From the NCBI RefSeq assembly GCF_000153825.1, contig NZ_DS022299.1, positions 1,948,869 to 2,012,868 on the forward strand: a stretch of 64,000 nucleotides of DNA, written 5' to 3'. Under the pieces are notes generated by a model that saw nothing but the letters and a program-made list of their open reading frames with translations, was not told where the DNA came from and made no database searches. The DNA is from Synechococcus sp. RS9916 (GTDB lineage: Bacteria; Cyanobacteriota; Cyanobacteriia; PCC-6307; Cyanobiaceae). Positions 1-11,630 of the stretch are shown here, one piece after another. The position numbers and the translations under genes are program-made. Positions within the stretch are counted from its first letter, which is position 1. Each line of letters begins with the position of its first letter.

Positions 1-99
1 GCGCTCGAAGGCAATCTCCAAGGCCGCAGCATCAAGGAACTGGAGGGCCTATGGCAGCAAGCCAAGGCTGCGATCCGGGAGGAACAACAACAGCCTTAA
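1..99 (+). CDS. mazG: C-terminal end of MazG-like NTP pyrophosphohydrolase (partial)
   Basis: Reading frame 1 is open from the first base to TAA at 97-99 and gives 32 residues, including GRSIKELEGLWQQAK. This resembles the extreme C terminus of MazG nucleoside triphosphate pyrophosphohydrolases, where a short helix (LEEMDALWEEAK-like) closes the second MazG domain. MazG hydrolyses non-canonical or excess NTPs in the cytoplasm. Only the tail is inside the window, so domains and catalytic residues cannot be checked. The assignment rests on this short similarity and should be treated as probable, not certain. Confidence 0.6.
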   Translation, partial: ALEGNLQGRSIKELEGLWQQAKAAIREEQQQP

Positions 100-145
100 G
101 CCCAGCAAATGCCTGTGATGCACGCAGAAGCAGAAGGCGCTGTGT

Positions 146-319
146 TCAGAAATGAGAGTCGAGGGCCTGATCGGTCTGCCCCCAAAGCTTCTGCTTGGTG
201 GCCTCCGCACGACGGATGCAGGCCTGCGCATCCGCACGGGTCTTGCAAAGGCGTGCTCGCTCCTCAAGCGACATCAGGCGCACAAGCCGTCGCACTGTCC
301 GATGTGGGGTGGAATCCAT
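146..319 (-). CDS. small conserved-looking basic protein, unknown function
   Basis: A 57-residue frame starts at ATG (319) with a good purine-rich ribosome site (GAGGGAG) a few bases upstream and stops at TGA. The product is mostly helical and basic, with a run RRLVRLMSLEERARLCK followed by a second Arg/Lys/Ala-rich helix; no membrane segment or signal is seen. It converges on the mazG tail and lies just downstream of the ArfB-like gene on the same strand. No family is recognised. The strong ribosome site and codon use like the neighbours support a real gene, but the role is unknown. Confidence 0.55.
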   Translation of the reverse strand: MDSTPHRTVRRLVRLMSLEERARLCKTRADAQACIRRAEATKQKLWGQTDQALDSHF

Positions 320-373
320 GCTCTCTCCCTCGAACCTTCACCTCACGTTAACCAAGGGTTAACTAAGCCGCCA

Positions 374-808
374 CTACTCCTCCATGGAGGGGCGCTGCCT
401 GCGGGATTGCTTGAGTGCACTGCGACGGCCCTTGGCCTCCAGCCGCCGCCGCACCGCCGCGCGACCCGGGCGCGTGGGCTTGCGCTGGGGCGGCGGTGGC
501 TTCAGACCCTCCCGCAGCAGATCCCCAAGCCGCACCAAGGCTCGCTGGCGGTTCTGCCACTGGGAGCGCTCTTCTGCGGCGACAACGCGCACACACCCAT
601 CCACTAACCGGCCACCCAACGCCTCCCGCAGCCGCTCACGCCGAAAAGGCCCCAACACCCGAGAACGCTCCAGATCAAACACCAACTCCACCCGCGAATC
701 CGTGGTGTTCACCCCTTGCCCTCCGGGCCCCGAAGCCCGTGAAAAACGCCACTGCAACTCCGCGGCAGGGATCACCAAGCGCGCATTAACGGGCAGATCC
801 TGAGCCAT
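374..808 (-). CDS. arfB: ArfB/YaeJ-like peptidyl-tRNA hydrolase (release-factor domain protein)
   Basis: This 144-residue protein carries the class I release factor core with GPGGQGVN; the GGQ lies at about residues 29-31. It has no codon-recognition domain and ends in an Arg/Lys/Gln-rich tail. That layout is typical of ArfB (YaeJ), which enters the empty mRNA channel of stalled ribosomes through its basic tail and hydrolyses the peptidyl-tRNA. The frame is open for 21 codons upstream of the chosen start, but the ATG at 808 (MAQDLPVN) gives the family's usual length and the upstream residues look non-coding. It stands alone on this strand between two short intergenic stretches. Confidence 0.87.
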   Translation of the reverse strand: MAQDLPVNARLVIPAAELQWRFSRASGPGGQGVNTTDSRVELVFDLERSRVLGPFRRERLREALGGRLVDGCVRVVAAEERSQWQNRQRALVRLGDLLREGLKPPPPQRKPTRPGRAAVRRRLEAKGRRSALKQSRRQRPSMEE

Positions 809-924
809 GGCTCCACCCTGGCAGCCAGCCCAATGTGTCAGCAAACGACTGTTTGGCAGCCACCAACACAATCACTCGCCTGCACCACGGGTAGTGTCAA
901 GCGATAAATTCACACCTAGTTCTG

Positions 925-1053
925 GTGCTGCGTTTCCTCGTTCTGACGGTGCTCTGCCTCCAGAGCTGGGCCATTTACGAGGCCAGGCAAGCCGCTGCGG
1001 AAATTGAAATGACCCATGAAGGGGTCAAGCAGCAGCTCACCCCCGGTTGGTGA
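925..1053 (+). CDS. possible 42-residue membrane microprotein
   Basis: A GTG-started frame encodes LRFLVLTVLCLQSWAIYEA followed by a charged tail. It looks like a short N-terminal signal anchor with a small soluble end. It sits in the otherwise empty gap between the ArfB-like gene and the membrane protein at 1037-1747, and overlaps the 3' end of the latter by 17 bases on the opposite strand. No clear ribosome site precedes the GTG. The hydrophobic character is suggestive, but the evidence is weak. Confidence 0.28.
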   Translation: MLRFLVLTVLCLQSWAIYEARQAAAEIEMTHEGVKQQLTPGW

Positions 1054-1747
1054 ACAGATTCCGCGTCAGGGTGTCGGCTTTGGAATCGATGCCCTGCCGC
1101 TGATCAGGAATGCGGTAGTCGATGGCATCCCAGACCGGACGATTGAGATAACGGGCCAACACACCAGCGTCCTCACGGATCAGCCGCAATGAACCGTGGT
1201 CGGTCACGTTCAGGCGACTGCCATCACGACGCACCAGGTTGAGTTCGTAGCTGTAGTAGGAACTCTTGTCACCACGCACGTACTCGCGAATCAGCTGAAT
1301 GGCCTCCACATCCCGAAGGCTGTGCTTTGTGGCCCCTTGAATGAACTGGCCGGTGTACTGCTCGAACCGCGCCTCCTTGCGGCGGAACGACCACAGCGCA
1401 AGCCCTCCGATTGCCAGAAAGACACAGGGCATCAGCGCAAACAGACCGATTCCGGGCGCCCCAGCTGCTGACTCAAACACCGAGACTCCCACAACAGCGG
1501 CCAAAGCGATCACCCCCACCGCCATCAACAGGATGCAAAACGCATAGGCACCCAGGGAGGTCTTGAACACCAACTCTGAGCCACTCAAGCTGTTGCGGAT
1601 CTCGGCTCGGTGCGTGCAGAAATTCGAGCCACCCCGCACAAGGGGTGCCCAGGACACCTGCAGCGCCACGGGATGGTCGAAACGGGTGACATCCAACAGC
1701 TCCCGCTTGTCCTCAAACACCGACAACAGACGTTGCAGCAGTCCCAT
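1037..1747 (-). CDS. hypothetical two-helix membrane protein
   Basis: A 236-residue protein from ATG at 1747 (MGLLQRLLSVFEDKREL). It has a soluble N-terminal section of about 60 residues, two hydrophobic segments at roughly 65-90 and 98-120, and a C-terminal cytoplasmic-looking domain of about 115 residues rich in Arg, Asp and Tyr. The layout suggests an inner-membrane hairpin with both ends on one side. The frame stays open far upstream, but that part is antisense to speE and has no coding character, so the start at 1747 is preferred. No known family is recognised. It is transcribed away from speE. Confidence 0.75.
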   Translation of the reverse strand: MGLLQRLLSVFEDKRELLDVTRFDHPVALQVSWAPLVRGGSNFCTHRAEIRNSLSGSELVFKTSLGAYAFCILLMAVGVIALAAVVGVSVFESAAGAPGIGLFALMPCVFLAIGGLALWSFRRKEARFEQYTGQFIQGATKHSLRDVEAIQLIREYVRGDKSSYYSYELNLVRRDGSRLNVTDHGSLRLIREDAGVLARYLNRPVWDAIDYRIPDQRQGIDSKADTLTRNLFTNRG

Positions 1748-1903
1748 GGGTTGATCTCTGCGGCTCTTGCCATGCTTACGGGCGAGCCAGGATTCGGCCA
1801 GAGCGACATTGGCCCGACAGGAATTAGCCAGACAGGACTTGATCAACAACCGGCCGGCGCTGGTTTTAGCTGGAAGACGCAATGACCTGAGCACCAGCGG
1901 CCC

Positions 1904-2767
1904 ATGAGCAGCGCAGCCCAGCCCAACGGCGGCTGGATCGATGAGCACCACAACGGCGTGCGCTACGGCCTGGAAGGCCGGGTGCTGGTGGAGGAAACCA
2001 GCTCGTTCCAACGCATCACCGTGATCGAAAGCGAGCGCTACGGGAACGGTTTGCTGCTCGATGGCTGCTGGATGACCGCCGAACGGCAAGAACGGCATTA
2101 CCACGAATCCCTGGTGCATCCCGCCCTGTGCTCCGCTGCCTCGATCGAGCGGGTGCTGGTGATCGGCGGAGGCGACGGCGGCACAGCGCGGGAGTGCCTG
2201 CGACACGCCGGCGTGCAGCACCTCGACATGGTGGAGATCGACGGTCGGGTGGTGGAACTCAGCCAGCAGCACCTGCCCAGCATCGGCGGAGGCTGCTGGA
2301 GTGATCCCCGCTTCCACTTGCACGTGGGTGATGGCATTGCCTGGGCCGCTGAAGCGGCTGATGGGTCGTACGACGTGGTGCTGGTGGATGGTTCCGATCC
2401 GGCAGGCCCCGCGGAAGGCCTGTTCAATCGCGCCTTTTTCAATCACTGCAAACGCATCCTCAAGCCCGGGGGCGTCTTCGCGACCCAGAGCGAATCCCCG
2501 GAAGCCTTTCGCCAGGTGCACCTCGACACCGTGAAACTGATCCGGGAGCTGTTCGGCCATGCCGACCCCCTCTACGGCTGGGTGCCGATGTATCCCAGCG
2601 GCTGGTGGAGCTGGACCTTTGCCGCAAGCGATGGGCCGCGCTACCGCCAACCGCTACCCGAACGCGCCGCAGCCATCGCATCAGGATGCGAGATCTGGAG
2701 CCCACGTTGGCAACGGGGTGCCTTTGATGCCGTGCCCGCCTTCATGGACCGGGAGCTGAACGGATGA
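1904..2767 (+). CDS. speE: spermidine synthase (polyamine aminopropyltransferase)
   Basis: A 287-residue protein with a short beta-rich N-terminal domain and a Rossmann-type transferase domain. GGGDGG at about 88-93 is the decarboxylated S-adenosylmethionine binding loop. [15 protein letters not shown] near 160-174 carries the conserved aspartates (about D162 and D165) that activate the amine. The enzyme moves an aminopropyl group onto putrescine to give spermidine. speB follows with a 4-base ATGA overlap, so the agmatine-to-putrescine and putrescine-to-spermidine steps are probably co-translated. ATG at 1904 gives the normal family length. Confidence 0.93.
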   Translation: MSSAAQPNGGWIDEHHNGVRYGLEGRVLVEETSSFQRITVIESERYGNGLLLDGCWMTAERQERHYHESLVHPALCSAASIERVLVIGGGDGGTARECLRHAGVQHLDMVEIDGRVVELSQQHLPSIGGGCWSDPRFHLHVGDGIAWAAEAADGSYDVVLVDGSDPAGPAEGLFNRAFFNHCKRILKPGGVFATQSESPEAFRQVHLDTVKLIRELFGHADPLYGWVPMYPSGWWSWTFAASDGPRYRQPLPERAAAIASGCEIWSPRWQRGAFDAVPAFMDRELNG

Positions 2768-3681
2768 CCAGCCCAAGCATCGATCTCGACACCTTGTTTG
2801 ACCGCGAAGGCGCCATCTACATGGGCGCCCGCCGCGATCCCAGCGGCTGCCAGGTGGGTCTGTTTGGCGTGCCCTACGACGGCACCACCTCCTTCCGCCC
2901 CGGCACCCGCTTTGGGCCGGCCGCCGTGCGTGATGTGAGCAACGGCCTGGAGAGCTACTGCCCCCAGCTGCAGATCGACCTCGAGGATCTGGCCTATGCC
3001 GACCTCGGCGCCGTCGACATTCCGTTCGGCGCCCCGGAACCGGTGGTGGCCGCCGTGCATCGCGCCACCCGCCAGGTGCTCGACCTGGGGCTCAAACCCC
3101 TGATGCTTGGAGGTGAGCACTCGATCAGCAGCGGTGCCGTCGGCGCCGTCGCCGAGCAGCATCCCGATCTGGTGCTGCTTCAGCTCGACGCCCACGCCGA
3201 TCTGCGCGACAGCTGGCTGGGGGCCCGCCACAGCCATGCCTGCGCCATGCGCCGCTGTCTGGAGGTGCTCCCCAGCGGCCAGCTGCTGCAACTGGCGATC
3301 CGCAGTGGCACACGCGAGGAATTCCAGGAACTCGCCCAGACCCAGCGCCTGATCCACCACCGGCCCGACCAGGACAGCACCACCCTGGCGGCCAGCCTGC
3401 GGCAGGCTTTAGCCCCCCATCAGGGCAAGCCGCTCTATCTCACCGTGGATCTCGACTGGTTCGACCCGGCGGTGATGCCCGGCACCGGCACTCCTGAACC
3501 CGGCGGCTTCCTCTGGCCCCACTTCGCCGCCCTGATCGAGGTGCTGCAAGAGCATCAGCTGGTGGCCGCCGACGTGGTGGAACTGGCCCCACAACTGGAT
3601 CCGACCGGAATCAGCAGCGTGCTGGCCAGCAAGGTGACCCGCAGCCTGCTGATGCTGCTCAGCAACGAAGGGAATCAGTAG
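2764..3681 (+). CDS. speB: agmatinase / ureohydrolase
   Basis: A 305-residue member of the arginase-agmatinase family. The binuclear manganese site is visible as GGEHS (H119), DAHAD (D142, H144, D146) and [14 protein letters not shown] (D229, D231). Agmatinase splits agmatine into putrescine and urea; urea could feed the urease encoded about 27 kb away. It overlaps speE by 4 bases (ATGA) and its 3' end overlaps the convergent cyclic-nucleotide-binding gene by 7 bases. Agmatinase is favoured over arginase or guanidinohydrolase because of the coupling to spermidine synthase; substrate cannot be proven from sequence. Confidence 0.9.
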   Translation: MTSPSIDLDTLFDREGAIYMGARRDPSGCQVGLFGVPYDGTTSFRPGTRFGPAAVRDVSNGLESYCPQLQIDLEDLAYADLGAVDIPFGAPEPVVAAVHRATRQVLDLGLKPLMLGGEHSISSGAVGAVAEQHPDLVLLQLDAHADLRDSWLGARHSHACAMRRCLEVLPSGQLLQLAIRSGTREEFQELAQTQRLIHHRPDQDSTTLAASLRQALAPHQGKPLYLTVDLDWFDPAVMPGTGTPEPGGFLWPHFAALIEVLQEHQLVAADVVELAPQLDPTGISSVLASKVTRSLLMLLSNEGNQ

Positions 3682-4076
3682 TAGTGGCGCGCCTCTAGGC
3701 GCTGCTCCCGCAGTCGGCTGTGCTGGCGCTCCAACAAGGCCAGCACGATGGTGGGATGTCGGAGGATCAGCTCCACAAATCGCGCCTTCGGCAACCGCAC
3801 CACCTCCACAGGGGTCAGAGCCGTGGCGTCATGGCTGTGGACGAGGCGTGAACCCGCAAGGTCTTCGTAACTGAAAATCTCGCCAGCGCTGTAGCGCAGC
3901 TTTCCAGGCTCTCCCTCAGTACTGAGCTCCACCATGCCGCGCTGAAGGGCATAGATGGCATCAACGGGGTCGCCCACACGAAACACCAGACCACCGGTTG
4001 GATAGGTGAGCAGGTCGCCATCCTGCTGATCAGCGAACAGCTCAACAGGTGTCGGCAGCGTGCTGGGTGGAAGCAA
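3675..4076 (-). CDS. cyclic-nucleotide-binding-domain protein (CRP-like sensor domain only)
   Basis: A 133-residue protein that is essentially a single cNMP-binding beta-barrel. It has FRVGDPVDAIYALQRGMVEL, then a glycine-rich turn, then a phosphate-binding-cassette-like region (AGEIFSYEDLAG), and ends in helices. It has no helix-turn-helix DNA-binding domain, so it is not a full CRP, NtcA or PipX protein. It may act as a stand-alone sensor or partner protein. Its 3' end overlaps speB by 7 bases on the opposite strand. The role is inferred from the fold only. Confidence 0.8.
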   Translation of the reverse strand: MLPPSTLPTPVELFADQQDGDLLTYPTGGLVFRVGDPVDAIYALQRGMVELSTEGEPGKLRYSAGEIFSYEDLAGSRLVHSHDATALTPVEVVRLPKARFVELILRHPTIVLALLERQHSRLREQRLEARHYY

Positions 4077-4169
4077 AAAGGAAAAATTGAATTTCTAGAA
4101 GCCAATTCTCACGCGCTTAAGCCAAAAAGCTCGTGACGCACGCAACATGAAAGCCAGCTTGAGAAAAAC

Positions 4170-4406
4170 TTAATCCCGAGGGGTCAGCTCCAGCTGACGG
4201 CCGCTGGGGGGCAACGGTTGATCACTGCCCTGAAGCTCAGGAAGAGCTGGAGCCCTCGGCGTCCAGTGGTGACACCAAGCGACCCGAGCCAGCTCTGCAT
4301 GCACCGGCAGCCGGCGCAGGCGGCACCAACCCACAAGCGGGCCACTGGCCCCACTGGTGGATGCCGTGCAGTGCTGGCAGCTCTGGCAGCAGGCCTCAGA
4401 CAACAA
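4170..4406 (-). CDS. small Cys/His-rich, probably metal-binding protein
   Basis: A 78-residue frame starting from tandem TTG codons. Near the N terminus it has CCQSCQHC, then GWCRLRRL about 20 residues later, then WCHHW. Spaced Cys and His pairs of this type usually bind zinc or an iron-sulfur cluster. The rest is Pro/Leu/Arg-rich and ends in LELTPRD. No ATG or GTG is available between the upstream in-frame stop and the Cys motif, and no ribosome site is evident, so the start is uncertain. It lies antisense in the leader region of gcvT. Function unknown. Confidence 0.45.
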   Translation of the reverse strand: MLSEACCQSCQHCTASTSGASGPLVGWCRLRRLPVHAELARVAWCHHWTPRAPALPELQGSDQPLPPSGRQLELTPRD

Positions 4407-4542
4407 CGATCTAAGAGAGGACGCTCAAGGTAAGGACGCTGACCCAAACGAACCACGCAAGGGGTCGAATCTCCGGCTTTGCTTCCGTTTCCCTGCGGTG
4501 GCTTTGGCCTCCATAAGATTCGCCCAACCTGGACACGCCCCC

Positions 4543-5637
4543 GTGACCGACCTCAAGCGCACCCCCCTCCACGACCTCTCCCAAGCGGCAAACGGACGGA
4601 TGGTGCCCTTTGCCGGCTGGGAGATGGCGGTGCAGTTTTCCGGCCTGGTGGCGGAACACACCGCCGTGCGCCAGGCGGTGGGGGTCTTCGACATCTCCCA
4701 TATGGGCGTCCTGCGCTTCAGCGGACCCAACCCCAAAGATGCCCTGCAAAAACTGGTGCCCACCGATCTGCACCGCATCGGCCCCGGCCAGGCCTGCTAC
4801 ACGGTGCTGCTCAATGAAACGGGCGGCATCCTCGACGATCTGATCGTCTACGACATGGGCGACGACACGGTGCTGGCAGTCATCAATGCCGCCTGTGCCG
4901 ACAGCGACCGCGCCTGGCTGGAGCAGCAGCTCAGCGGTAGCGGCATCAGCATCAGCGACGAAAAAGAAGATGGCGTGCTTTTGGCCCTGCAAGGCCCTGA
5001 CGCCCAACGGGTGCTCGAAGGCCTGAGCGGCACCAGCCTGGCGGAACTGCCCCGCTTCGGGCAGCGGATGCTGCCCCTACCCGCCCTGGGCGTCGACGTG
5101 TTGGTGGCCCGCACCGGTTACACCGGCGAAGACGGCTTTGAGCTGCTGCTGCCCCACGACGCTGGCCGTCAACTCTGGAGCCAGTTGCTCAACGCGGGGG
5201 TCACCCCCTGCGGTCTGGGCGCCCGCGACAGCCTGCGCCTGGAGGCGGCCATGCATCTCTATGGCAACGACATGGACACGACCACCAGCCCACTTGAAGC
5301 AGGACTGGGCTGGCTGGTGCACCTGGAGAACCCCGTGGACTTCATCGGGCGGGCCGCTTTGGAGCAGGAAGTCGACCAAGGCAGCCAACGCAAGTTGGTG
5401 GGATTACGACTGGAGGGCCGCGCCATTCCCCGCCACGACTATCCGATCCTCGATGGCGAGCAAACCGTGGGAACGGTGAGCAGCGGCGGATGGTCCCCTT
5501 GCCTGGAGGCGGGCATTGGCCTGGGGTATGTGCCCAAGGCCCTCGCCAAGGTGGGCACCGAGCTGGCGGTGGAGATCCGCGGCAAGCGCCATCCAGCCAC
5601 CGTGGTCAAGCGCCCCTTCTACCGCCGCCCAGCCTGA
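4543..5637 (+). CDS. gcvT: glycine cleavage system T protein (aminomethyltransferase)
   Basis: A 364-residue protein beginning TDLKRTPLHDL after a GTG start. The folate-binding features of the family are present: FDISHMG near residue 50, ALQGPDA near 150, RTGYTGEDGFEL near 190, and a C-terminal barrel ending GKRHPATVV. GcvT transfers the methylene unit from H-protein-bound aminomethyl to tetrahydrofolate and releases ammonia during glycine cleavage (photorespiration). The frame is open upstream to 4357, but those residues do not resemble the family. aspS follows 60 bases downstream. No glycine riboswitch was recognised upstream. Confidence 0.94.
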   Translation: MTDLKRTPLHDLSQAANGRMVPFAGWEMAVQFSGLVAEHTAVRQAVGVFDISHMGVLRFSGPNPKDALQKLVPTDLHRIGPGQACYTVLLNETGGILDDLIVYDMGDDTVLAVINAACADSDRAWLEQQLSGSGISISDEKEDGVLLALQGPDAQRVLEGLSGTSLAELPRFGQRMLPLPALGVDVLVARTGYTGEDGFELLLPHDAGRQLWSQLLNAGVTPCGLGARDSLRLEAAMHLYGNDMDTTTSPLEAGLGWLVHLENPVDFIGRAALEQEVDQGSQRKLVGLRLEGRAIPRHDYPILDGEQTVGTVSSGGWSPCLEAGIGLGYVPKALAKVGTELAVEIRGKRHPATVVKRPFYRRPA

Positions 5638-5697
5638 GGCCAATCCCACGGTCGGTCCTGTGGGAAACTCGCCTCTCATTCCCCTTCGACGGCTCCC

Positions 5698-7533
5698 ATG
5701 CGCAGCAACGGATGCGGCGACCTGCGCAAGCAGCAGATCGATGAGCAGGTGAAGCTCTGCGGCTGGGTGGATCGCCGTCGCGATCACGGTGGGGTGATCT
5801 TCATCGACCTGCGCGACCGGAGCGGCACCGTGCAGATCACCGTCGACCCCGATCTGGGAGCCGAAGCCTTTGCGGTGGCCGAACACCTGCGCAGCGAAAC
5901 CGTGCTGCAGGTGAGCGGCAAGGTGCGTGCCAGACCTACTGAATCCCTCAACGACCGCCTCGCCACGGGCGACGTGGAAGTGCTGGCTAGCGCCATCACC
6001 GTGCTCAACGGCGTAAAAGGCAACCTGCCCTTCCCGGTGTCGATCCACGACGAGGAGAACACCCGCGAAGAACTGCGCTTGCGCCACCGCTATCTGGATC
6101 TGCGCCGCAAGCGCATGAACGACAACCTGCGCCTACGGGCCCAGACGATCCAGACCGCCCGCAGCTTCCTGGAAGACGAAGGTTTCATCGAGGTGGAAAC
6201 CCCGGTGCTCACCCGCTCCACCCCGGAAGGCGCCCGCGACTACATCCTTCCCAGCCGCGTCTGCGGTGGTGAGTGGTTTGCTCTGCCCCAGTCACCCCAG
6301 CTGTTCAAGCAGCTGCTGATGGTGGGCGGCATCGAGAAGTACTACCAAGTGGCGCGTTGCTTCCGCGACGAAGACCTGCGCGCTGATCGTCAGCCGGAAT
6401 TCACCCAGCTGGACATGGAGATGAGCTTCATGGGCCAGGAGGAGATCCTCGATCTCAACGAGCGCCTGATCTGCTCGATCTGGAAAACAGTGAAGGGCAT
6501 CGAGCTGCCTCGCCCCTTCCCCCGCATGACCTGGCATGACGCCATGGAGCGGTACGGCACCGACCGCCCCGACACCCGCTACTGCATGGAGCTCACCAAC
6601 GTGAGCGACATCGTCAAGGACATGGGCTTCAAGGTGTTCAGCGGCGCCGTGAAAAACGGCGGGTCGGTGAAGTGCATCGCCGTGCCTGGCGGCAACGATG
6701 CGGTGTCGAACGTGCGCATCAAGCCCGGTGGTGATGTGTTCAGTGAGGCCCAGCAGGCTGGCGCCGGCGGCCTGGCCTTCATCCGTGTGCGCGACGGCGG
6801 TGAAATCGACAGCATCGGCGCCATCAAAGACAACCTCAGCGAGGAGCAGAAGGCTGAACTGCTGAGCCGCACCGGCGCGGAGCCCGGCACCTTGATCCTT
6901 TTTGGCGCCGGCGATACCGCCACGGTGAACAAAGCCCTCGACCGGGTGCGGCAGTACCTGGCCCGCGAACTGGGCATGGTCAAACCCGACCAGGACAACG
7001 ATCAGTGGAATTTCCTCTGGGTGGTGGATTTCCCGATGTTCGAATTCAACAGCGACGAAAACCGCTACGAAGCGCTGCACCACCCCTTCTGCGCCCCCAA
7101 CACCGACGACCTCGGCAGCGATGCGGACCAATGGGCCAACACCCTGCCCGGAGCCCGCGCCCAGGCCTACGACCTGGTGCTCAATGGCCTCGAGCTGGGC
7201 GGCGGCTCGCTGCGTATCCACGATTCCGCGCTGCAGCGCCAGGTGCTGCAGACCGTGGGTCTGCCCCTGGAGGAAGCCCAGGAGCAGTTCGGCTTCCTGA
7301 TCGAAGCCCTCGACATGGGTGCCCCTCCGCACGGTGGCCTGGCCTTTGGCCTCGACCGCATGGTGATGCTGCTGGCCGGTGAGGAATCGATCCGCGACAC
7401 GATCGCCTTCCCCAAAACCCAGCAGGCCCGCTGCCTGATGACCGCAGCCCCCGCTGGGGTCGCAGGCAAGCAGCTCGAAGAGCTGCATGTCGCCAGCACC
7501 TGGGTTGATCCCAAAGCGGATGAGGAGGATTGA
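5698..7533 (+). CDS. aspS: aspartyl-tRNA synthetase
   Basis: A 611-residue class II synthetase of the bacterial type. It has an N-terminal OB-fold anticodon domain ([20 protein letters not shown]), motif 1 and 2 regions ([40 protein letters not shown]), a GAD insertion in the middle, and motif 3 near the C terminus ([12 protein letters not shown]). It charges tRNA with aspartate, and cyanobacterial forms are often non-discriminating. ATG at 5698 is close behind gcvT. A 43-base stem-loop lies between it and the next gene. Confidence 0.96.
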   Translation: MRSNGCGDLRKQQIDEQVKLCGWVDRRRDHGGVIFIDLRDRSGTVQITVDPDLGAEAFAVAEHLRSETVLQVSGKVRARPTESLNDRLATGDVEVLASAITVLNGVKGNLPFPVSIHDEENTREELRLRHRYLDLRRKRMNDNLRLRAQTIQTARSFLEDEGFIEVETPVLTRSTPEGARDYILPSRVCGGEWFALPQSPQLFKQLLMVGGIEKYYQVARCFRDEDLRADRQPEFTQLDMEMSFMGQEEILDLNERLICSIWKTVKGIELPRPFPRMTWHDAMERYGTDRPDTRYCMELTNVSDIVKDMGFKVFSGAVKNGGSVKCIAVPGGNDAVSNVRIKPGGDVFSEAQQAGAGGLAFIRVRDGGEIDSIGAIKDNLSEEQKAELLSRTGAEPGTLILFGAGDTATVNKALDRVRQYLARELGMVKPDQDNDQWNFLWVVDFPMFEFNSDENRYEALHHPFCAPNTDDLGSDADQWANTLPGARAQAYDLVLNGLELGGGSLRIHDSALQRQVLQTVGLPLEEAQEQFGFLIEALDMGAPPHGGLAFGLDRMVMLLAGEESIRDTIAFPKTQQARCLMTAAPAGVAGKQLEELHVASTWVDPKADEED

Positions 7534-7549
7534 GCAAACGCTCAGCGAA

Positions 7550-7592
7550 CCCGAATAGATTCCGCTCATTCCGATGAGCAAGTCGAATCGGG
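7550..7592. other. imperfect long stem-loop between aspS and the sigma factor gene
   Basis: Nested inverted repeats: CCCGA/TCGGG at the base, GATTC/GAATC inside, and GCTCAT/ATGAGC around a TCCG loop (7564-7579). No long T-run follows, so it is not a classical terminator. It could limit read-through from aspS or shape the 5' leader of the sigma factor mRNA. Only the base pairing is seen; the role is inference. Confidence 0.35.
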
Positions 7593-7627
7593 CTGAACCC
7601 TGAGGGCATTCCCCGAGGGAGCCCCCT

Positions 7628-8758
7628 TTGACCACCAGTTCGCGATCGACGGGTCCGTCCCGCGTGCGCACTGGCAGCGGCAACGATCTTCTGCGCCTCT
7701 ACCTGCAGGACATCGGCCGGGTCGACCTGCTCACCAATGAAGAGGAGGTTCTGCTGGCCCGGCAGGTGCAGCAACGCGAGGTTCTGCTGGCGGAGGAACG
7801 GGCCCTGGCCGGTGAGCACCCCACCATCCAACGGCTGTTGGAGCTGGAGCAACTGCAGCAGCGAGAAGCCAATCACGTCTGCCACTGGCCCACCAAAAAG
7901 GAGTGGGCCGAAGCAGCAGGCCTCACCCAGGAGCAACTGACCACGGTGTTGCGCGAGGGTTACGGCATCTGGTCGGATCACAGCGCTCTGGAAAGCAAAG
8001 AGCTGCAGAAACGGCTGCGAGAAGGGCGCCGCGCCCGTGACCGCATGATCCAGGCCAACCTGCGCCTGGTGGTCACCGTGGCCAAGAAGTATCAGCAGCG
8101 CGGCCTCGAACTACTTGATCTGGTGCAGGAGGGAACCCTGGGGCTGGAGCGAGCGGTGGAAAAATTCGACCCCACCCGTGGCTTCCGCTTCAGCACCTAC
8201 GCCTACTGGTGGATCCGCCAAGGGATCACCCGGGCCATCGCCACCCAAAGCCGCACGATCCGGTTACCGGTGCATGTCACCGAAAAACTCAACCGCATCA
8301 AGAAGGTGCAGCAGGAGATCGCCACCAACGAAGGCCGGATCGCATCGATCAGCGATCTCTCCCGCGCACTCGGGATCAGCGAAGAGACCGTGCGCCTGAC
8401 CCTGATGCGGGTGCCGCGCTCGGTGTCGTTGGAGACCCGGGTGGGCAAAGACCAAGACACCCAGCTGGGGGATCTGCTGGAAGACTGCCACGCCACTCCG
8501 GAGCAGACGCTCACCAAAAACTCGCTCCACAGCGACCTGGAAGAGCTGCTGGGTGAACTCACCGCCCGAGAAGCCGAGGTGATCCGGCGCCGCTTCGGAC
8601 TGGAGGACGACACACCCCTCACCCTGGCGGAAATCGGCGAAACCATGGGGCTATCGCGCGAACGGGTGCGGCAGATCGAAACCCGTGCCCTGCTGAAGCT
8701 GCGCCAACCCCAACGGCGCAGCAAGGTGCGCGACTACATCCTCGGGCTCGAATCCTGA
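7628..8758 (+). CDS. group 2 RNA polymerase sigma-70 factor (cyanobacterial SigB-E type)
   Basis: A 376-residue sigma-70 protein with region 1.2 (DLLRLYLQDIGRVDLLTNEEE), a short non-conserved stretch, region 2 (LRLVVTVAKKYQQRGLELLD, then FRFSTYAYWWIRQGI for -10 recognition and melting), region 3, and region 4.2 helix-turn-helix (LTLAEIGETMGLSRERVRQ). It lacks the long N-terminal region of the principal factor, which places it in group 2, usually used under stress or nutrient change. The start is TTG at 7628 behind GAGGGAG; no in-frame ATG precedes region 1.2. Which paralogue it is cannot be told. Confidence 0.93.
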   Translation: MTTSSRSTGPSRVRTGSGNDLLRLYLQDIGRVDLLTNEEEVLLARQVQQREVLLAEERALAGEHPTIQRLLELEQLQQREANHVCHWPTKKEWAEAAGLTQEQLTTVLREGYGIWSDHSALESKELQKRLREGRRARDRMIQANLRLVVTVAKKYQQRGLELLDLVQEGTLGLERAVEKFDPTRGFRFSTYAYWWIRQGITRAIATQSRTIRLPVHVTEKLNRIKKVQQEIATNEGRIASISDLSRALGISEETVRLTLMRVPRSVSLETRVGKDQDTQLGDLLEDCHATPEQTLTKNSLHSDLEELLGELTAREAEVIRRRFGLEDDTPLTLAEIGETMGLSRERVRQIETRALLKLRQPQRRSKVRDYILGLES

Positions 8759-8830
8759 GGGAATAGCCGCGACGCTGCCCCATCTCGCAGCCCATGGCTA
8801 AAGCAGGGGCAAGCCCGCGGAGGAGCAGCG

Positions 8831-9313
8831 ATGACCACCACGCCAGCCATCGACATCGGCATTCCCGGCGATCAGCGCCAGGCCATCGCTGCTGGCCTGG
8901 CTCGGCTGCTGGCCGACACCTACGTGCTGTACGGCAAAACCCACGGCTTCCACTGGAACGTGACCGGGCCCATGTTCAACACGCTCCATCTGATGTTCAT
9001 GGAGCAATACACCGAGCTCTGGAATGCCCTGGATGTAATCGCCGAGCGCATCCGGGCCCTGGGCGTGGTGGCACCCCATGGCGGCAGCACCCTGGCCAAT
9101 CTGGCCTCAATCGCAGAAGCGGAGCAGCAACCCGCCGCCCTCGACATGGTGCGGGAACTGGTGAGCGGCCATGAAGCGGTGGCCCGCACCGCCCGCAGCA
9201 TCTACGCCCTGGCCAATGCAGCCAGCGATGAACCCACCGCTGACCTGCTCACCCAGCGGCTGCAAGTGCACGAAAAAACCGCCTGGATGCTGAGGAGCCT
9301 GCTGGAGGGTTAA
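8831..9313 (+). CDS. dps: Dps family ferritin-like DNA-protection protein
   Basis: A 160-residue four-helix protein. The intersubunit ferroxidase ligands of Dps are visible as H41 (GFHWN), H53, D68 and E72 (LDVIAERI). Dps assembles into dodecamers that oxidise ferrous iron with hydrogen peroxide and store the ferric core. The ATG at 8831 follows a strong GGAGGAG ribosome site. It lies alone between the sigma factor and pyrG. No long basic N-terminal DNA-binding tail is present, so iron detoxification may outweigh DNA binding. Confidence 0.92.
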   Translation: MTTTPAIDIGIPGDQRQAIAAGLARLLADTYVLYGKTHGFHWNVTGPMFNTLHLMFMEQYTELWNALDVIAERIRALGVVAPHGGSTLANLASIAEAEQQPAALDMVRELVSGHEAVARTARSIYALANAASDEPTADLLTQRLQVHEKTAWMLRSLLEG

Positions 9314-9348
9314 CCCCCCTTGCTCCAGTCCGGCGCTCGGTACATTGA

Positions 9349-11630
<2,282 letters not shown>

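Noticed and set aside
1748-2650. Long minus-strand open frame extending the membrane protein upstream over speE
   Set aside because: It is antisense to speE, with His/Gly/Val-rich content typical of the reverse of a G+C-rich gene, and has no domain.
4400-4542. Glycine riboswitch ahead of gcvT
   Set aside because: The conserved glycine aptamer core was not found in the leader.
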